Source of the DNA: Chlorokybus atmophyticus
Taxonomy: Eukaryota; Streptophyta; Chlorokybophyceae; Chlorokybales; Chlorokybaceae
Direction of reading: 5' to 3'
Length of the DNA stretch: 64,000 nucleotides
Assembly (NCBI GenBank): GCA_009103225.1
Contig: RHPI01001168.1
Coordinates: 249,337-313,336 of the forward strand
The position numbers were made by a program, and so were the translations under genes. Shown in pieces: positions 1-10,741 of the stretch. Numbering within the stretch: position 1 is the first letter of the stretch; every line of letters begins with the position of its first letter. The notes beneath the pieces were generated by a model. That model was not told the DNA's origin. It worked only from the letters and a program-made list of their open reading frames with translations, and made no database searches.

Positions 1-257
1 CAGCTTTGTCCACTGTGCAGCAGCTACACTGTATCAGCCCTTTTTGCTTTGGGCATGCTCTTCGCTTCTTTTCGAGCATGTATATGTATAGTGTATGCAG
101 CATGTGTGTACGCAGAGTAGTTGAGATTGTACCGGTATGCACGATATGTATGTATGCATGATATATGCATGATACGTATGTATGCTAGCACGTGTGTCAC
201 GCACGCACGCAATGACAATAAGCAAGCTAGAGAGCGCGAGACACACGTGTCAGCAAG

Positions 258-260
<3 letters not shown>

Positions 261-347
<87 letters not shown>

Positions 348-348
348 N

Positions 349-409
<61 letters not shown>
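261..409. repeat. (AG)n microsatellite
   Basis: An almost uninterrupted AG dinucleotide tract of about 149 bp with one undetermined base at 348. The Arg-Glu and Leu-Ser reading frames across it are by-products of the repeat and not proteins. Confidence 0.98.
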
Positions 410-412
<3 letters not shown>

Positions 413-931
413 ACAAATAGTAGCTTAGACTATAGTTGTGTAATCACAATCATGCTATTTGCATGCTTATAGCAATATCGTCAACACGACTATACACAAC
501 ACACAGTGCGCTTGTCAAGTACCAATGCTATTTTGTATTGCTATATTGTATATAACATCATATACAAGCACGTCGCATACTATATGTTAGCGTGTGCGTT
601 GGCCTTGCAATTGTTTAGCTCACGCTTGCCCGTGCCTTCGTTTGCCTGCTTGTGTCTTGTACTCAGTCTCAATCCCATACCCTATGTATGCATTTGCATA
701 AGCATTATCTTGTAATTGTATGTACCTTCGACAACATGCAGCACATGCATCCGCAAGTAAAAGCGACGCATGCTGCAAGTTGGAAGCTTCCACGTGGCAG
801 GCACTGCCGTATGCCTCGCTGCAATATCCCACTGACAAAACGGAGCTGGGCGGCGGCGGCGGCGGCAGGGGTAGAAGGCGAGGCGGCGGGAGAGAGGCAG
901 TGGGGAGGTGTGTGAGGTGTGAAAGGCGCTC

Positions 932-2342
932 ATGGCGCACTGGGAAGGGGCGGGGCGGCCAGTTGTAGTGTACCTGCCGGCGGCGCCGCCGACGCCGCCC
1001 GGCGAGTGGAGCACAGGGCTGTGCGACTGTTGCGCCGACGGCCCCTTCTCTTGCTGGCAAGCTATCACTTTGTGTTCTCCTTGTAAATGCACCTGGATGT
1101 TTTGCACTTAGTCTTTCCAAGCATGGTTTGTGGCGTTTAACTTGCGAGTCTACTCGTTGGCCCACCCTGTGTCTGGCGCTTCGATTGCGTGCAGCAACTT
1201 CTGTAACCTCCATGACATAGTTGTCGAGTCATGTCTCCTGTCTCATCGTTAAGACTCACGAACTATGTTCAGAGCACTCCTTTTTACAGGATGTTTTCGT
1301 GTATTTCGCAGCCTGCTATTTGGTTAACACTGCCGACGCTGCCAAGGAGTGCATGCAAGAACGTCGATTGCAGTTTGGGTGACTGCACAGCTGGCATGAG
1401 CACATGCGAGAGCAGATTCATATCAAGTTGTCCGTTCGATACACGTAGTGTCCTCAACTTGTTTGAAACAGAGTTGCCAGTGCTAAGCAGATTCCCCTTT
1501 TTGCTGTAGCTGTCAAGTCACACGTCCAGTAGTGGTACTGTTACATACATTTGACTGTTTGATATGTTAGGGTTTCGCTGCTGTGCCCGTGCATAACAGT
1601 GGGGCGAAACGCCTCACGCGTGGACGACACTGATTGCTGCGTTGCCTCCTGCCTGTGGTGTGCCCTCTGCGCTGCCGGCTGGTCGCTCGGCCTCTTTCCT
1701 ATTGGCTTAGGCTGGTGCTACAGGTGAGTGGATTGAAACAGCATGTCTGCATGATGTGGCCACCTCACCTGACCCTTGCACATGCACATGTGTAGCTCAT
1801 TATCGGATCTGGCGTAGAGCACTGCAAGGGCTATGCAAGGCTTTGTTGCTTGCATCCATGATGCTGTGCATGCTGCATTTCGTTGCAGCATGAATGGCGT
1901 GTTGTCGTTCGGTGGCGATGCTGAAGTAGTGTGGGTTTCGTGTGGTGTGCGCAGTGCTGGTCATCGTTCGCGGCTGAGAGCAAAGTACAACCTGCCGGAG
2001 ACACCGTGCGGAGACTGCTGCGTGCACTTCTTGTGTCTGCCTTGCGCGTTGTGTCAGGAGAACAGGGAGCTGAAGTACCGCAGGAGCCATCATCATCATT
2101 CCAATCATCACTCATACGGGTCTCTGCTCGCGCATACGCCCCCGAGCGTGCAGACCATGCCAAGGCGACAGCAACATGACCGGCATGCTGACGAACACAA
2201 CCATCACCATCATCATCAGGAACAGCAACATGATGTTGAAAGGCCGCTGCTGCCCCCACCACCGCCATACTACCCGCCTTCGGCACCCCCTTTGCCACCC
2301 GAGTACACGCCAAAGGACCCCAACAAGCGCACTTACGAGTAG
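932..2342 (+). CDS. PLAC8-family cysteine-rich membrane protein
   Basis: PLAC8 proteins are small membrane proteins; plant members act in organ-size control and metal (Cd/Zn) transport. Best exon model is about 932-1071, 1571-1723 and 1979-2342, which gives 218 residues with matching phases. Exon 1 encodes the [11 protein letters not shown] motif. Exon 2 holds CPCITVGR, then a Cys/Ala/Gly-rich hydrophobic stretch ending GLGWCYR. Exon 3 holds the family signature [15 protein letters not shown] followed by [10 protein letters not shown]. The exon 2 donor (CAG|GTGAGT) and the AG at 1977-1978 restore R-A-K-Y-N in frame. The exon 1 donor at 1072 is weak and was chosen for phase. The tail is unusual: two histidine-rich runs (about 2088-2115 and 2200-2220) followed by a proline/tyrosine-rich segment. 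The family call is firm; the cargo and function of this copy are unknown. Confidence 0.85.
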
Positions 2343-3130
2343 CACAGCTGTAAGACGTTCTGGGCTTGTGCCCTGGCCTCCCCTGCAGTAAAGTAGGGGG
2401 GGACGAAGGTAGTGGTGGCCGTTGCGTACTGATAGTGGAAGTCTCTGCCGCGCATATCACTTGACAGCTTGTACAGCTTGTAGAGCAGATGTGTTTGCTA
2501 CACACATCAAGTACTGTACATACATGCCGCCCCAGCAAAAGCTGGGAAGGATGTGTTCATGGCAATTGCTTGTCTTGGTTGTGACTGACTCGGCTAGCTT
2601 GTGCATAACTGTGTTCTGGGCATTGGCTGCATGGCGTCTGCTAGAGGACATCATGACGGTTCAGCGCTGCATGGGTAGGTAGCACACTGTGTGGTGCTTA
2701 TGTGTGGCCAATTTGCAGCCGTAGCTCGGTGGTGAACCCATTAAACGACTTGTGTTACATGGGCATTGCGAACTTTGATGCTTAGCCGCGCAACCACACG
2801 AGTGACCACAAGTGAAGCCATCTACACTAAGTTAGATTGTTGACTGGCGGTGGTGTGCTGGTAGCCTTGTCAGCCACGATGCTGGCTTTGCACCGCCTTT
2901 CAAGGACGCCGCTGCAAACGCACGATGCAATCTGTCTGTTGGGTATGCTACATAGGCTACCTAGTGGCCAGCACAAGAAGAAACGTTGGTTTTGGCCGAG
3001 CTTGAAAAGGTAGACAGAAGGCTTGCCGCTGGAGAGTTGGCATTGCAGCTAAGCTTCCTGAACCCATCATGCACAAGTTAGCTAGACACCAACTCCCCCA
3101 GGGGCAGGCCTAAAGTAGCAGTCTGCAAGT
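2343..3130. other. Intergenic, no gene seen
   Basis: Downstream of the PLAC8 stop. Only short unsupported reading frames occur here; no domain or splice-consistent exon chain was found. Confidence 0.5.
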
Positions 3131-3134
3131 ACTC

Positions 3135-5730
3135 AATGACCGACTGTGCATTGACGTGACAGCACCGCTGTCAGGGCTCGCACCATTCACCGCCGGCACC
3201 AGGTGGCTAGCAGTGGCTATCTGCATGGCGGTATGGCGGGGGTGGGGGCGGCTGGAGGTTGGGCGTTGAGAGGTGGGGGCCGGGCGTTGAGGTGTGGGGT
3301 GAGGGAGGAAGGAGTGTCGCCAAGTGTGGGTCAACGCAAGTTCCAGGGGCTGCGTCATGCACGTAGAGGGCGCAGCATTGTGTCCTGTCCTCGTCGCAGG
3401 ACGGCGCTGGCCACCTGAGGGATTGGCAGGGCGCCGTTGTGGATGTGGCCGGCAAGAGTACCGTGTCTTTGGGGCTATGGCTGCTTGGTGAAGCCTTTAC
3501 CAAAGGCATGGCTACCTTGGCTATCACCTCGAGAAAGGACTGGCCAACTTCGGCATCGGCTATGGCATGACAATCAAGGACGCTCCCAACGAGTAAGCTG
3601 CGTACTTTGCCCTTCGTCATACACCTATCCCTGTTTTCTCTCTCTTTTGTTCTGTGGTTAAGCTTGTGTTTAGCTTACCACTTGTTGAACTTATCTGAAT
3701 ACTCCGTTGTTCGGCAGATAGCGACGCTTAGCCTTACACGGACATCATCGTCGGCCGTACTGCTGATGACATATTCTGCGCTGGTGAGCGCAAGGGGAGG
3801 GGAGAGGGGGGAGCAGAGAGGGGGTAGTAAGTTCTAGTGATGTGGATATACGTGGTTGTTGACTCCATGCAACAGTACAGCTTGCGCATGCATCATTTTC
3901 TGATGAACACAAGCATGGCGCCACAGTAAGCACTGATTGTACTTGTTAATCAAACTGAGTGCTTAGCGCATCTTGCAATCCGACGTGGCTGCATGCTAAT
4001 CCCCCCAAGTCTGCAGTGCAGCTGAAGTCTATGATCAATCACATGCACTGCAACACATACCATACTACTACCCTTACTGCAATTCTACAGAAAGACAGGG
4101 GAGCACTCTCCCACACAGGCTCAGTTAGTCATGCGTAGGGGTGGCATTCGGTGGCTGAGGACAGGACGGCCTCCCACTTCAGGGATGCCGGCAAAGGCGT
4201 GCGTCAGCGTGTGGGCGTGCCTGGCGCTCGCCGCTGCCCCCTTCGCCTTGCTCCTCGCCTCGTAAGGACTTCTCAAACATTCCGCAGGTAACACCGCCAG
4301 CTGCCCTCACTGCTAGCTAACAAACCGTTTCAAACAGATTGAGCCTGATCTCTGGTCTAATGCTGCCACAACACAGACATGCATGCGTGGCAGGAGTGGG
4401 ACTCTTCTCTGTTTGCAAACAGCATTCTGTGCAATCACTTGCGAAGAATCAAAGTGACTCCACTAACGACCCAGCAGCCAGCTAGCAAGATGTATACCAA
4501 TGAGATGTCAGCAACCGCACGCCTTGCCTCCACCAGCGTAAGTTGTTGTGTTGTTGTTGCCGTCATGATCCGCAAGGTTGTTGTAGTCGTGGTGGTGGTC
4601 GTCGTCGTTGTCATTGTGTCTGCGTTACACGAACTTGAGCGAACGGATATGACAACGACAACGACAACACCAACAACATGATGTATACCCGCAATGTGTG
4701 CTGCACAGCAACAGCGGGGCCCACAATGACCTCCCCCTTGAATTGGCATGAAGAAAGTACAAAAGGTGCGTCACTGCATCTCAAGAAGTCACCTCTCATG
4801 TCAATCTCAGATCCCTACAGCAGGCTGCTGTAGGAAGCCCTACCAAACTGCAGAGTTGTTGACGTGTGCATGTCACCTGGCATGTACTGCAGGACTACAG
4901 GAGACTGGCGCGTGTGCTATCCGAATCTCGTGTGCACGCATGAGACCTGCACGCCGTGATGTGTGCGCTTGAGCGCTTTGGCCCAAAGGACCCCGACACG
5001 CTTACAGTAGAGCTGTGAGACGTCATGTGGACTGGCTTTGGTCTGCACTACTCGCCCAACCTCTGCGCATATGAAACGGCTCTGTGGGAAGAGCTCCCAT
5101 ACTACAATAGGAGCAGGGCGAAGGTATGTGCGACATGCAAGGTATGCAAGGTATGTGTCACACAGCGCGCATGCATGCAGGCACGCACTTGAACGCACTT
5201 CATCATGTGCACATACCTGCACACACATCCTTGCACCTACACATGCGCTCGCACACACACGAACACATTCATGCGCTTACACACATGGACACGGCGATTG
5301 TGCTAGTGAGGGAGTGTGAGCGCAGCACTTCCCGTAACGGGTTGCTATGAGGCGGCATTGCATGGGGCTGAGAGCGGCACGCACAGGGGCGAGTGTGAGC
5401 AGCTGACCACCGACTCATATGCCAGCAATGCCAATGCACGCATAATGCGCTGGCATGGGGTCGTTTGCTCCTTCCACTCCAACATGTACATCGTGCCTTT
5501 TCTACAACCTCAAGGCCCTGCTGCACAACCTCCACATGGGCGGGCTGACCCCGCCATGCCCAACAAGGAGAGAGACATGCGACAGCACGCACCGCTGCTA
5601 CACACCCCTCATGTGGGACGTCCACTTCACGGACATCGAAAACGTGCTTATACACTCTGGTGCACTGCTGGCAACACAACAGCGATAGCGCCACTACTTT
5701 GGATTCAAGGTCAATGTTGTGAGTGGTAGT
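3135..5730 (+). CDS. Unrecognised multi-exon gene candidate
   Basis: I do not recognise this gene and could not close one reading frame, but several stretches look like exons. They are: 3135-3205, ending in an AG|GTGGCT donor (NDRLCIDVTAPLSGLAPFTAG); 3401-3596 in two frames (DGAGHLRDWQGAVVDVAG, then YLGYHLEKGLANFGIGYGMT), ending at a GTAAGC donor; 3732-3785 (YTDIIVGRTADDIFCAG); 4185-4254, a strongly hydrophobic signal- or membrane-type segment (ACLALAAAPFALLLA) before a GTAAGG donor; about 5018-5123 (MWTGFGLHYSPNLCAYETAL and onward), ending at a GTATGT donor; and about 5500-5690 (YTPLMWDVHFTDIENVLIHS). The change of frame inside 3401-3596 may mean a missed intron or a broken gene. The function is not inferred. 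Confidence 0.25.
4569..4680. repeat. GTT/GTC and GAC/AAC trinucleotide repeats
   Basis: Two imperfect trinucleotide tracts in opposite senses (GTN-rich at 4569-4616, AAC-rich at 4650-4680). They could pair as a hairpin. They are probably intronic or intergenic. Confidence 0.7.
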
Positions 5731-5969
5731 TGATGGGGTAGAGCTACCATTTCATAACAGTGTTGCGGTGCACTTATTAAACTTGCAATAGGCCAATGCC
5801 CGAAAACAGTGTAGTTAAAGAGTCAGTTACACGCAGCATTGCGCACATGTGTAGGTACTGCGAACAACTTGCTTTGTGCGGATGTGGCAAATCAACATCA
5901 CAGGCTTTGCACTTGCTGCACGCGCGCACAGAACGATGTAGCTTGCAGGACAGTAGCTATGAGCGCGAG

Positions 5970-6002
5970 GGAGAGAGTTATGGGTCACCCATAACTCTCT
6001 CC
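5970..6002. repeat. Perfect 16-bp palindrome, 1-nt loop
   Basis: The left arm (5970-5985, GGAGAGAGTTATGGGT) and the right arm (5987-6002) are exact reverse complements separated by a single C. Confidence 0.95.
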
Positions 6003-6255
6003 TCAGTGAGTGTGTGCGCTGTCACCCTGAAACCGCACACAGAAGAGCAAGGCACAAGCTGTTGTGCGCTTACCACACGCAGTACGCTGTGACGTATGCC
6101 TCCCAGTGAAAGTCCCCACCAAAAGTGAACATTACCTCAACACAGGTGTCTAGCTTCCTGCACTTGATCATCCCAGTGCAGGAAGCTTGCACACATATCC
6201 GTCACATCCTCACGCGCATCCCTCAATCCTTACTTCTCATCCTTCTTTGCCACCG

Positions 6256-6513
6256 CAGTGCCTCTGTACAAAAGAGATAGCTGTCAAGGGAGTGCTGCAC
6301 AACCTGAATCGACTGCTGCTCCCTGACTTGCATACGCCGCTTGCTGCTGGCATTCTGACCCGCGTAGCGCCGGCGGCGGTGCTCCTGTGTTGGACGCCTG
6401 TCACAACGGCTATAATCCGAGCGCTGCTGCTGCTACTTGCGCTGCATGCAAGGGCACGCAGTTTTTTGCCTTGGAGCAGCAGCAGGAGCTAGTGGTTGAG
6501 GCGGCGGAACCAG
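6256..6513 (+). CDS. Orphan exon-like segment(s)
   Basis: A pyrimidine-rich tract ending in CCGCAG precedes an open frame beginning CLCTKEIAVKGVLHNLNRLL and becoming leucine-rich. A second overlapping frame, about 6358-6513, encodes DACHNGYNP with CAACKG and ends in VEAAEP before TGA. Neither is recognised. They may be 3' exons of the unassigned gene upstream or chance frames. Confidence 0.15.
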
Positions 6514-6893
6514 CGTGAAGGTGGTCCAGAAGAGGGCGATGACCATGGTGAAGCGCATGCACCAGCCCGGTGCCAGTAGTTCTGAAGCTCCTGTTCTCCC
6601 CATCTACGTCTCTCCCTCACTTTCACCTGACTGCCTGGTACTTTCTTCTCGTATTGCAATCAGACTGGGCTTTTGATAAGCCGCAACAGGCTAGTGCTGG
6701 TTTCTGGTCACCGTCCTTGCTTCATGTGAACCAATGGTCAGCGCCGCGAGCCCCGTCCCTTACAAGTTCTCATACGACTGAACCCATTTGGCTGCGGGAA
6801 GACCACCTGGGAAAACTGATGTTGATCGCTGAGCTGCTGCCATTGCCAGGCGATATCGCTCAAGGCTTCTGACAGCAACCAATGCGTGTTGGG

Positions 6894-7047
6894 CTCGTAC
6901 TGCAACGTAGTTGAACAAACTGCAATAACCAGGTCAGCAGATTGACGTGGTTTGCATATACCAATACCAGGTACTGTACCCGAAGTACATGCTCGCGACA
7001 CGCGTGAGGTGGTTATTGCAGTTTGTTCAACTACGTTGCAGTACGAG
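6894..7047. repeat. Perfect 38-bp inverted repeat with 78-bp spacer
   Basis: Arms 6894-6931 and 7010-7047 (the left arm starts CTCGTACTGCAACGTAG) are exact reverse complements over 38 bp. The spacer, 6932-7009, has no coding signal. No flanking target-site duplication was found. Confidence 0.95.
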
Positions 7048-7189
7048 ATGTTGAGGACATACTCGTAGCAGGGTTGAGTCGTTCAACGAGCGCACTAAGC
7101 GATTTGTCTTGATTATGTGGACAATTCGTCCTTGATTGAGAAGAGCTGGCTAGAGTTGTCACATGTCACCCCCACACCCACACCCACAG

Positions 7190-8480
7190 AGTTGTGCTCT
7201 GTGCTTGTATGTCCGCGTGCTGGTGTCCACAGCGAAGGAGCAAGCGGAGTTGCGGCGGAAGCAGCAATGGGAGATAAACTGGCGGTTCAACATCGGCTGC
7301 TGCGGCCTCATTGTATTCTACGACATTGCCACATGCGCGCAGGTGCATTGTGGCTGCGCGTGTGTGTGGATGCGTGCGCTGTGGCAAAACTGCGTTTGTG
7401 GTTGGAATGATTTGACTGTCAGTGTGCGTTTGTTTGCTACAAACCGTAAGGCGAGGCACTTTGACGCTTCAATTACCTCAGCGGAGGTGCAGTTGTGCGC
7501 CAAACCAACACAGACACCTTTGGAGACAGCATGACATTTCTTATGCGAGAGGAGTATTGTTGTTTTGCTGCCTGGTGAGAGTGTTCGTGGTGATGAAATC
7601 CCCAACACACATGTTGGGAGGAGTATGAGTATCCTTGCGACATGCTTGACAACGCCTTTTCGCCCGCATGTGTACGTGCCTTCCATGCAGAGCTTGCAGA
7701 TACCCTTCGGTGGAAGTGAGTGTAGTGTTGTCAGGGCAATGCCTTGCGTGTTGAATCGCGTAGTGAATGTGGGCTTGCGTTGCGCAGCTGCATGCGTGAA
7801 CGATTGGTTTGATAGCTTCTCCTCATCGACCTGCAAGTTAACTGACCATATGGCACTGTTCTTCCACGGGCGCGGGCGAAAAACATAACCGCGCGATGTG
7901 CGACGCATCATCATCATACACTATGATTCATAGTGTACCAAGCGGGGGGTGCAAGGCCCTGTGGCTTTTCATGCTGCAGGTGTGTGTATGTGCACGTGTG
8001 CATGTGTGCACGCATGCATGCTTGTGCAATTTTGCATGTGCGCACGTTTTTCTATGCGTGCTTGTTTCTGTACAAACACTCCAATGCGTCTGCGTGCATG
8101 CGTACGTACGCATGCGCATGAGAACACAACTCACAAGTCAGTTGGGTAGTGTTTGGCGGTTTTTCGTTGATGTTCATCTCAGCAGAGTGCAGACATTAAC
8201 GGTTGCCCAAGTCCGCTCTTTGACGAGGAGGTGCCTGACACTCACGACGTGCACATGGCATTGAGAGTGTTGCCTGATGTTGGTGTCGGCAACTGGGCTG
8301 CGACTGTGGACACGATGACACACCACACTTAAGGTTTGTGTGTACGCAGAGTAGTTGAGTGTGTGCGTGGAAGCATTGTGCTTGTGTCTGCTATCAGTGG
8401 ACTACTTAGTTCCAAATTACATCACGGTAGCAGCACGAAATCGTATCAGCACATGACTGACTACTTTGTGTGCGTGCGTG
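7190..8480 (+). pseudogene. Decayed 5' copy of the DUF3598-like gene
   Basis: This region aligns exon by exon, and through its introns, with the intact gene at 10742-12326. Shared pieces are LRRKQQWEINWRFN (7249-7296), VVRQTNTDT (about 7492-7520), YEYPCDMLDN, and the ALFFHG block. Lesions are clear. There is a 1-nt deletion in exon 2 near 7470. The exon 2 GTAAGA donor has become ATGCGA near 7540, and the exon 3 CAG acceptor has become ATG near 7614. A 1-nt insertion lies near 7660, and in-frame stops occur in exon 4 (about 7887 and 7929). Exon 6 appears deleted. The TG-rich introns are retained. This is a pseudogene from a direct tandem duplication. Confidence 0.75.
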
Positions 8481-8605
8481 CGTGCGTGTCTGTGTCAAGG
8501 TGAGGGGTTGTGAGTACATAAACGTGCGCATGTCTAACGACTCGCGTAAAGCCAGCCAGCAGGCGCTGCCCAGGCTCGGGCATTGCCCCTTGCACAGCGC
8601 CCTTT

Positions 8606-8950
8606 ATGGCCCGAGCTGCTGCTCACCTCTTGGCGGTGTTGTTGCTGGAAGTAGCGTACGCAAAAGACATTGGTTACTATGGCCAACCTTGCCTGAGGTT
8701 GTTGCCATGATGACCAATGCCTTTTTGCAAGGCTCCTGTCTACAACAACAATGGCATGGAGTTTACAAGGCTGCTGCGGGAGGCGGTGCCCAAGCCTGGG
8801 CGTCGCCTGCCGGATGACCTTGCGGCGTCACACGTGACAAGGACCGTCGCACTGCCTCTTTCCCTGCCATGGAAGGGACAGCTTGCTGTTGGGTGGTGTT
8901 GGAGGCGTTGTGCTGCTGATCATCACCGTTAATGGTAAATGATAGCTATC
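8606..8950 (+). CDS. Small secreted/membrane protein candidate
   Basis: An ATG at 8606 opens a frame with a signal-peptide-like start (MARAAAHLLAVLLLEVAYAK) followed by DIGYYGQPCL. A frame change is then needed to reach an open frame at 8717-8845 (PVYNNNGMEFTRLLREAV and onward). A third frame near 8880-8932 encodes a glycine-zipper-like hydrophobic stretch (LLLGGVGGVVLLIITVNG). The pieces suggest a signal peptide, an ectodomain and a membrane helix. No intron joins them convincingly, so this may be a frameshifted relic. The family is not recognised. Confidence 0.2.
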
Positions 8951-10028
8951 GGCAAACCCACATGAACACGCCACCGTCGCCGTCTCTCACTGAATGCGCG
9001 CCGCTGTAGGCAGGGCGGTGTGGATTGATTTGTCACTGTGGGCTATTGTGGCTACGGACTGTGGGCCACATCAGTGAGTTGGTCAAAACTACCCATCGTA
9101 GCGCCGCAATCAACTTGATTTCGTGCGAATGGACGCTGCTTGTATATATAACGTGCTTTTGACGGTTTCAATGGTAGTGTTGTGAACTTCATGTCTTTCC
9201 TCTACTGCAATGGATTTGCAATATACTTTTATCTCAAAACGATCAATGAAGGGGCCCTTTACAACATCATCTACAGCAAATGTGCAGTATAGAAGTATTG
9301 TATTCGTGACATTATTACCAAACATGTGTCATTGTCGCTTACATAGTTTATCATTTTTTCAGTGCACTTATCAGTATGTTGCTATTACATCAATGTGCAA
9401 AACCACAAAAATATACAAATAAGTAACCTAAGTCAAGCTGTACTATGCGAAGTATTATAATATATTAAATTTGCGTTGATTTGAAGATGCATATGCTTTG
9501 AATAGCACATCTTGCATGTACTAACACATGCAAGCTGTTGTATAAGGGGTTGTTGTGTATGCCAGTGCATGTACTAATGCCAATGAAATGTAAATGCAGC
9601 TCAACGAACATGTTACGACAAGTGACTGCTGTTTATTGTGCTAATGCAATTTGTTCATGCTAATAGAAAACCCTATGGCGGCATAGGGTCGGTGGGGGGC
9701 TAAAGGTGTAGCGGCACAGTCAGCATCATCAGCATCAGCATTTTCACGTGTTACCTACAATCGTCACCAGCTGCCGCTGCTGCATTACTCACCTTCCCTC
9801 TCCTTCCCTTTGCTGCAGGTTGGGGCACACAAGCTACTACCGTTGCATCTGACCCTCGCATGCTGTTGCTGCGTTCTGTATTGCACTTGGCTAACCCCCT
9901 TAATCAGCGCCGTAATTTTTGTTGTGGTATATGGAATAGATGGGTGGGAGTTGTGTCGTTGCTATGTTGTGCGTGCTCAGTGCTGGAGTGTATCTAAGTT
10001 TGTTCATGACTTGTGCGTATGGTATGTG

Positions 10029-10078
<50 letters not shown>

Positions 10079-10400
10079 GGCACTGCGTGCGGGTGTGACA
10101 CGTATGCAGGCATACGCATGATGCAAACCGGTGCAATCTGTTTCCTATATACATTACCTATGGTAATATACCTTTAAGGAATAACATGCAAGCTGTATAT
10201 TGGTACATTGTACATGGCCTTTTTACACTCATGATTGACTTGAGAGCCACGTCACGCGCAGAGTCAGCTGCTGACGGCAAGTTCTTCGGTTGGCCGTGAC
10301 CGCCAACAACTCCTACGTCGTCATCAAACCCAGGTTCCACGCTACAATTAACTGCCCTTGCAACCACGGGCGGTTAAGCACACGAACAGGCCAGGCCACT
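8951..10400. other. Intergenic, AT-richer, no gene seen
   Basis: A stretch with AT-rich sequence (about 9110-9660) and the TC microsatellite at 10033-10075. No supported gene was found. Confidence 0.5.
10033..10075. repeat. (TC)n microsatellite
   Basis: A perfect CT/TC dinucleotide run of about 43 bp. The Leu-Ser run in overlapping frames is an artefact of it. Confidence 0.97.
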
Positions 10401-10741
10401 GAGGCCAGGCCAGGCCAGGCCAGGCCAAAGTGCCATCATTCGCTGCCACGGCGTCAGCGGCGGCGCCTGCCGGTTCTGTCTCCTTCTCAACGCCAATGGC
10501 AAGCACAATGCTTGCAAGGTGAGCCAAGGTGTAGCAGGCTTGTCTCTCAGCTATTGAGACAAGGAATGCATGGCAATGTCATGGTAAGTGGCGGTTTGAG
10601 GACCAGCGCCAAACGTTCACAGCAGGGCCGGTAAACTTGCCATGGAGGCACGCATTGCTCAACACTAACAATGTTCCTGACGACACATGCATTGGCTGTG
10701 TGCATCCCACTGCACCCACACCCGCACCCACACACCCGCAG

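Noticed and set aside
24-472. Leu-Ser and Arg-Glu repeat proteins across 24-472
   Set aside because: Pure consequence of the AG microsatellite; present on both strands and in several frames.
620-1213. 197-residue minus-strand frame opposite PLAC8 exon 1
   Set aside because: Shadow of the GC-rich exon; no domain, and the plus strand carries clear PLAC8 motifs.
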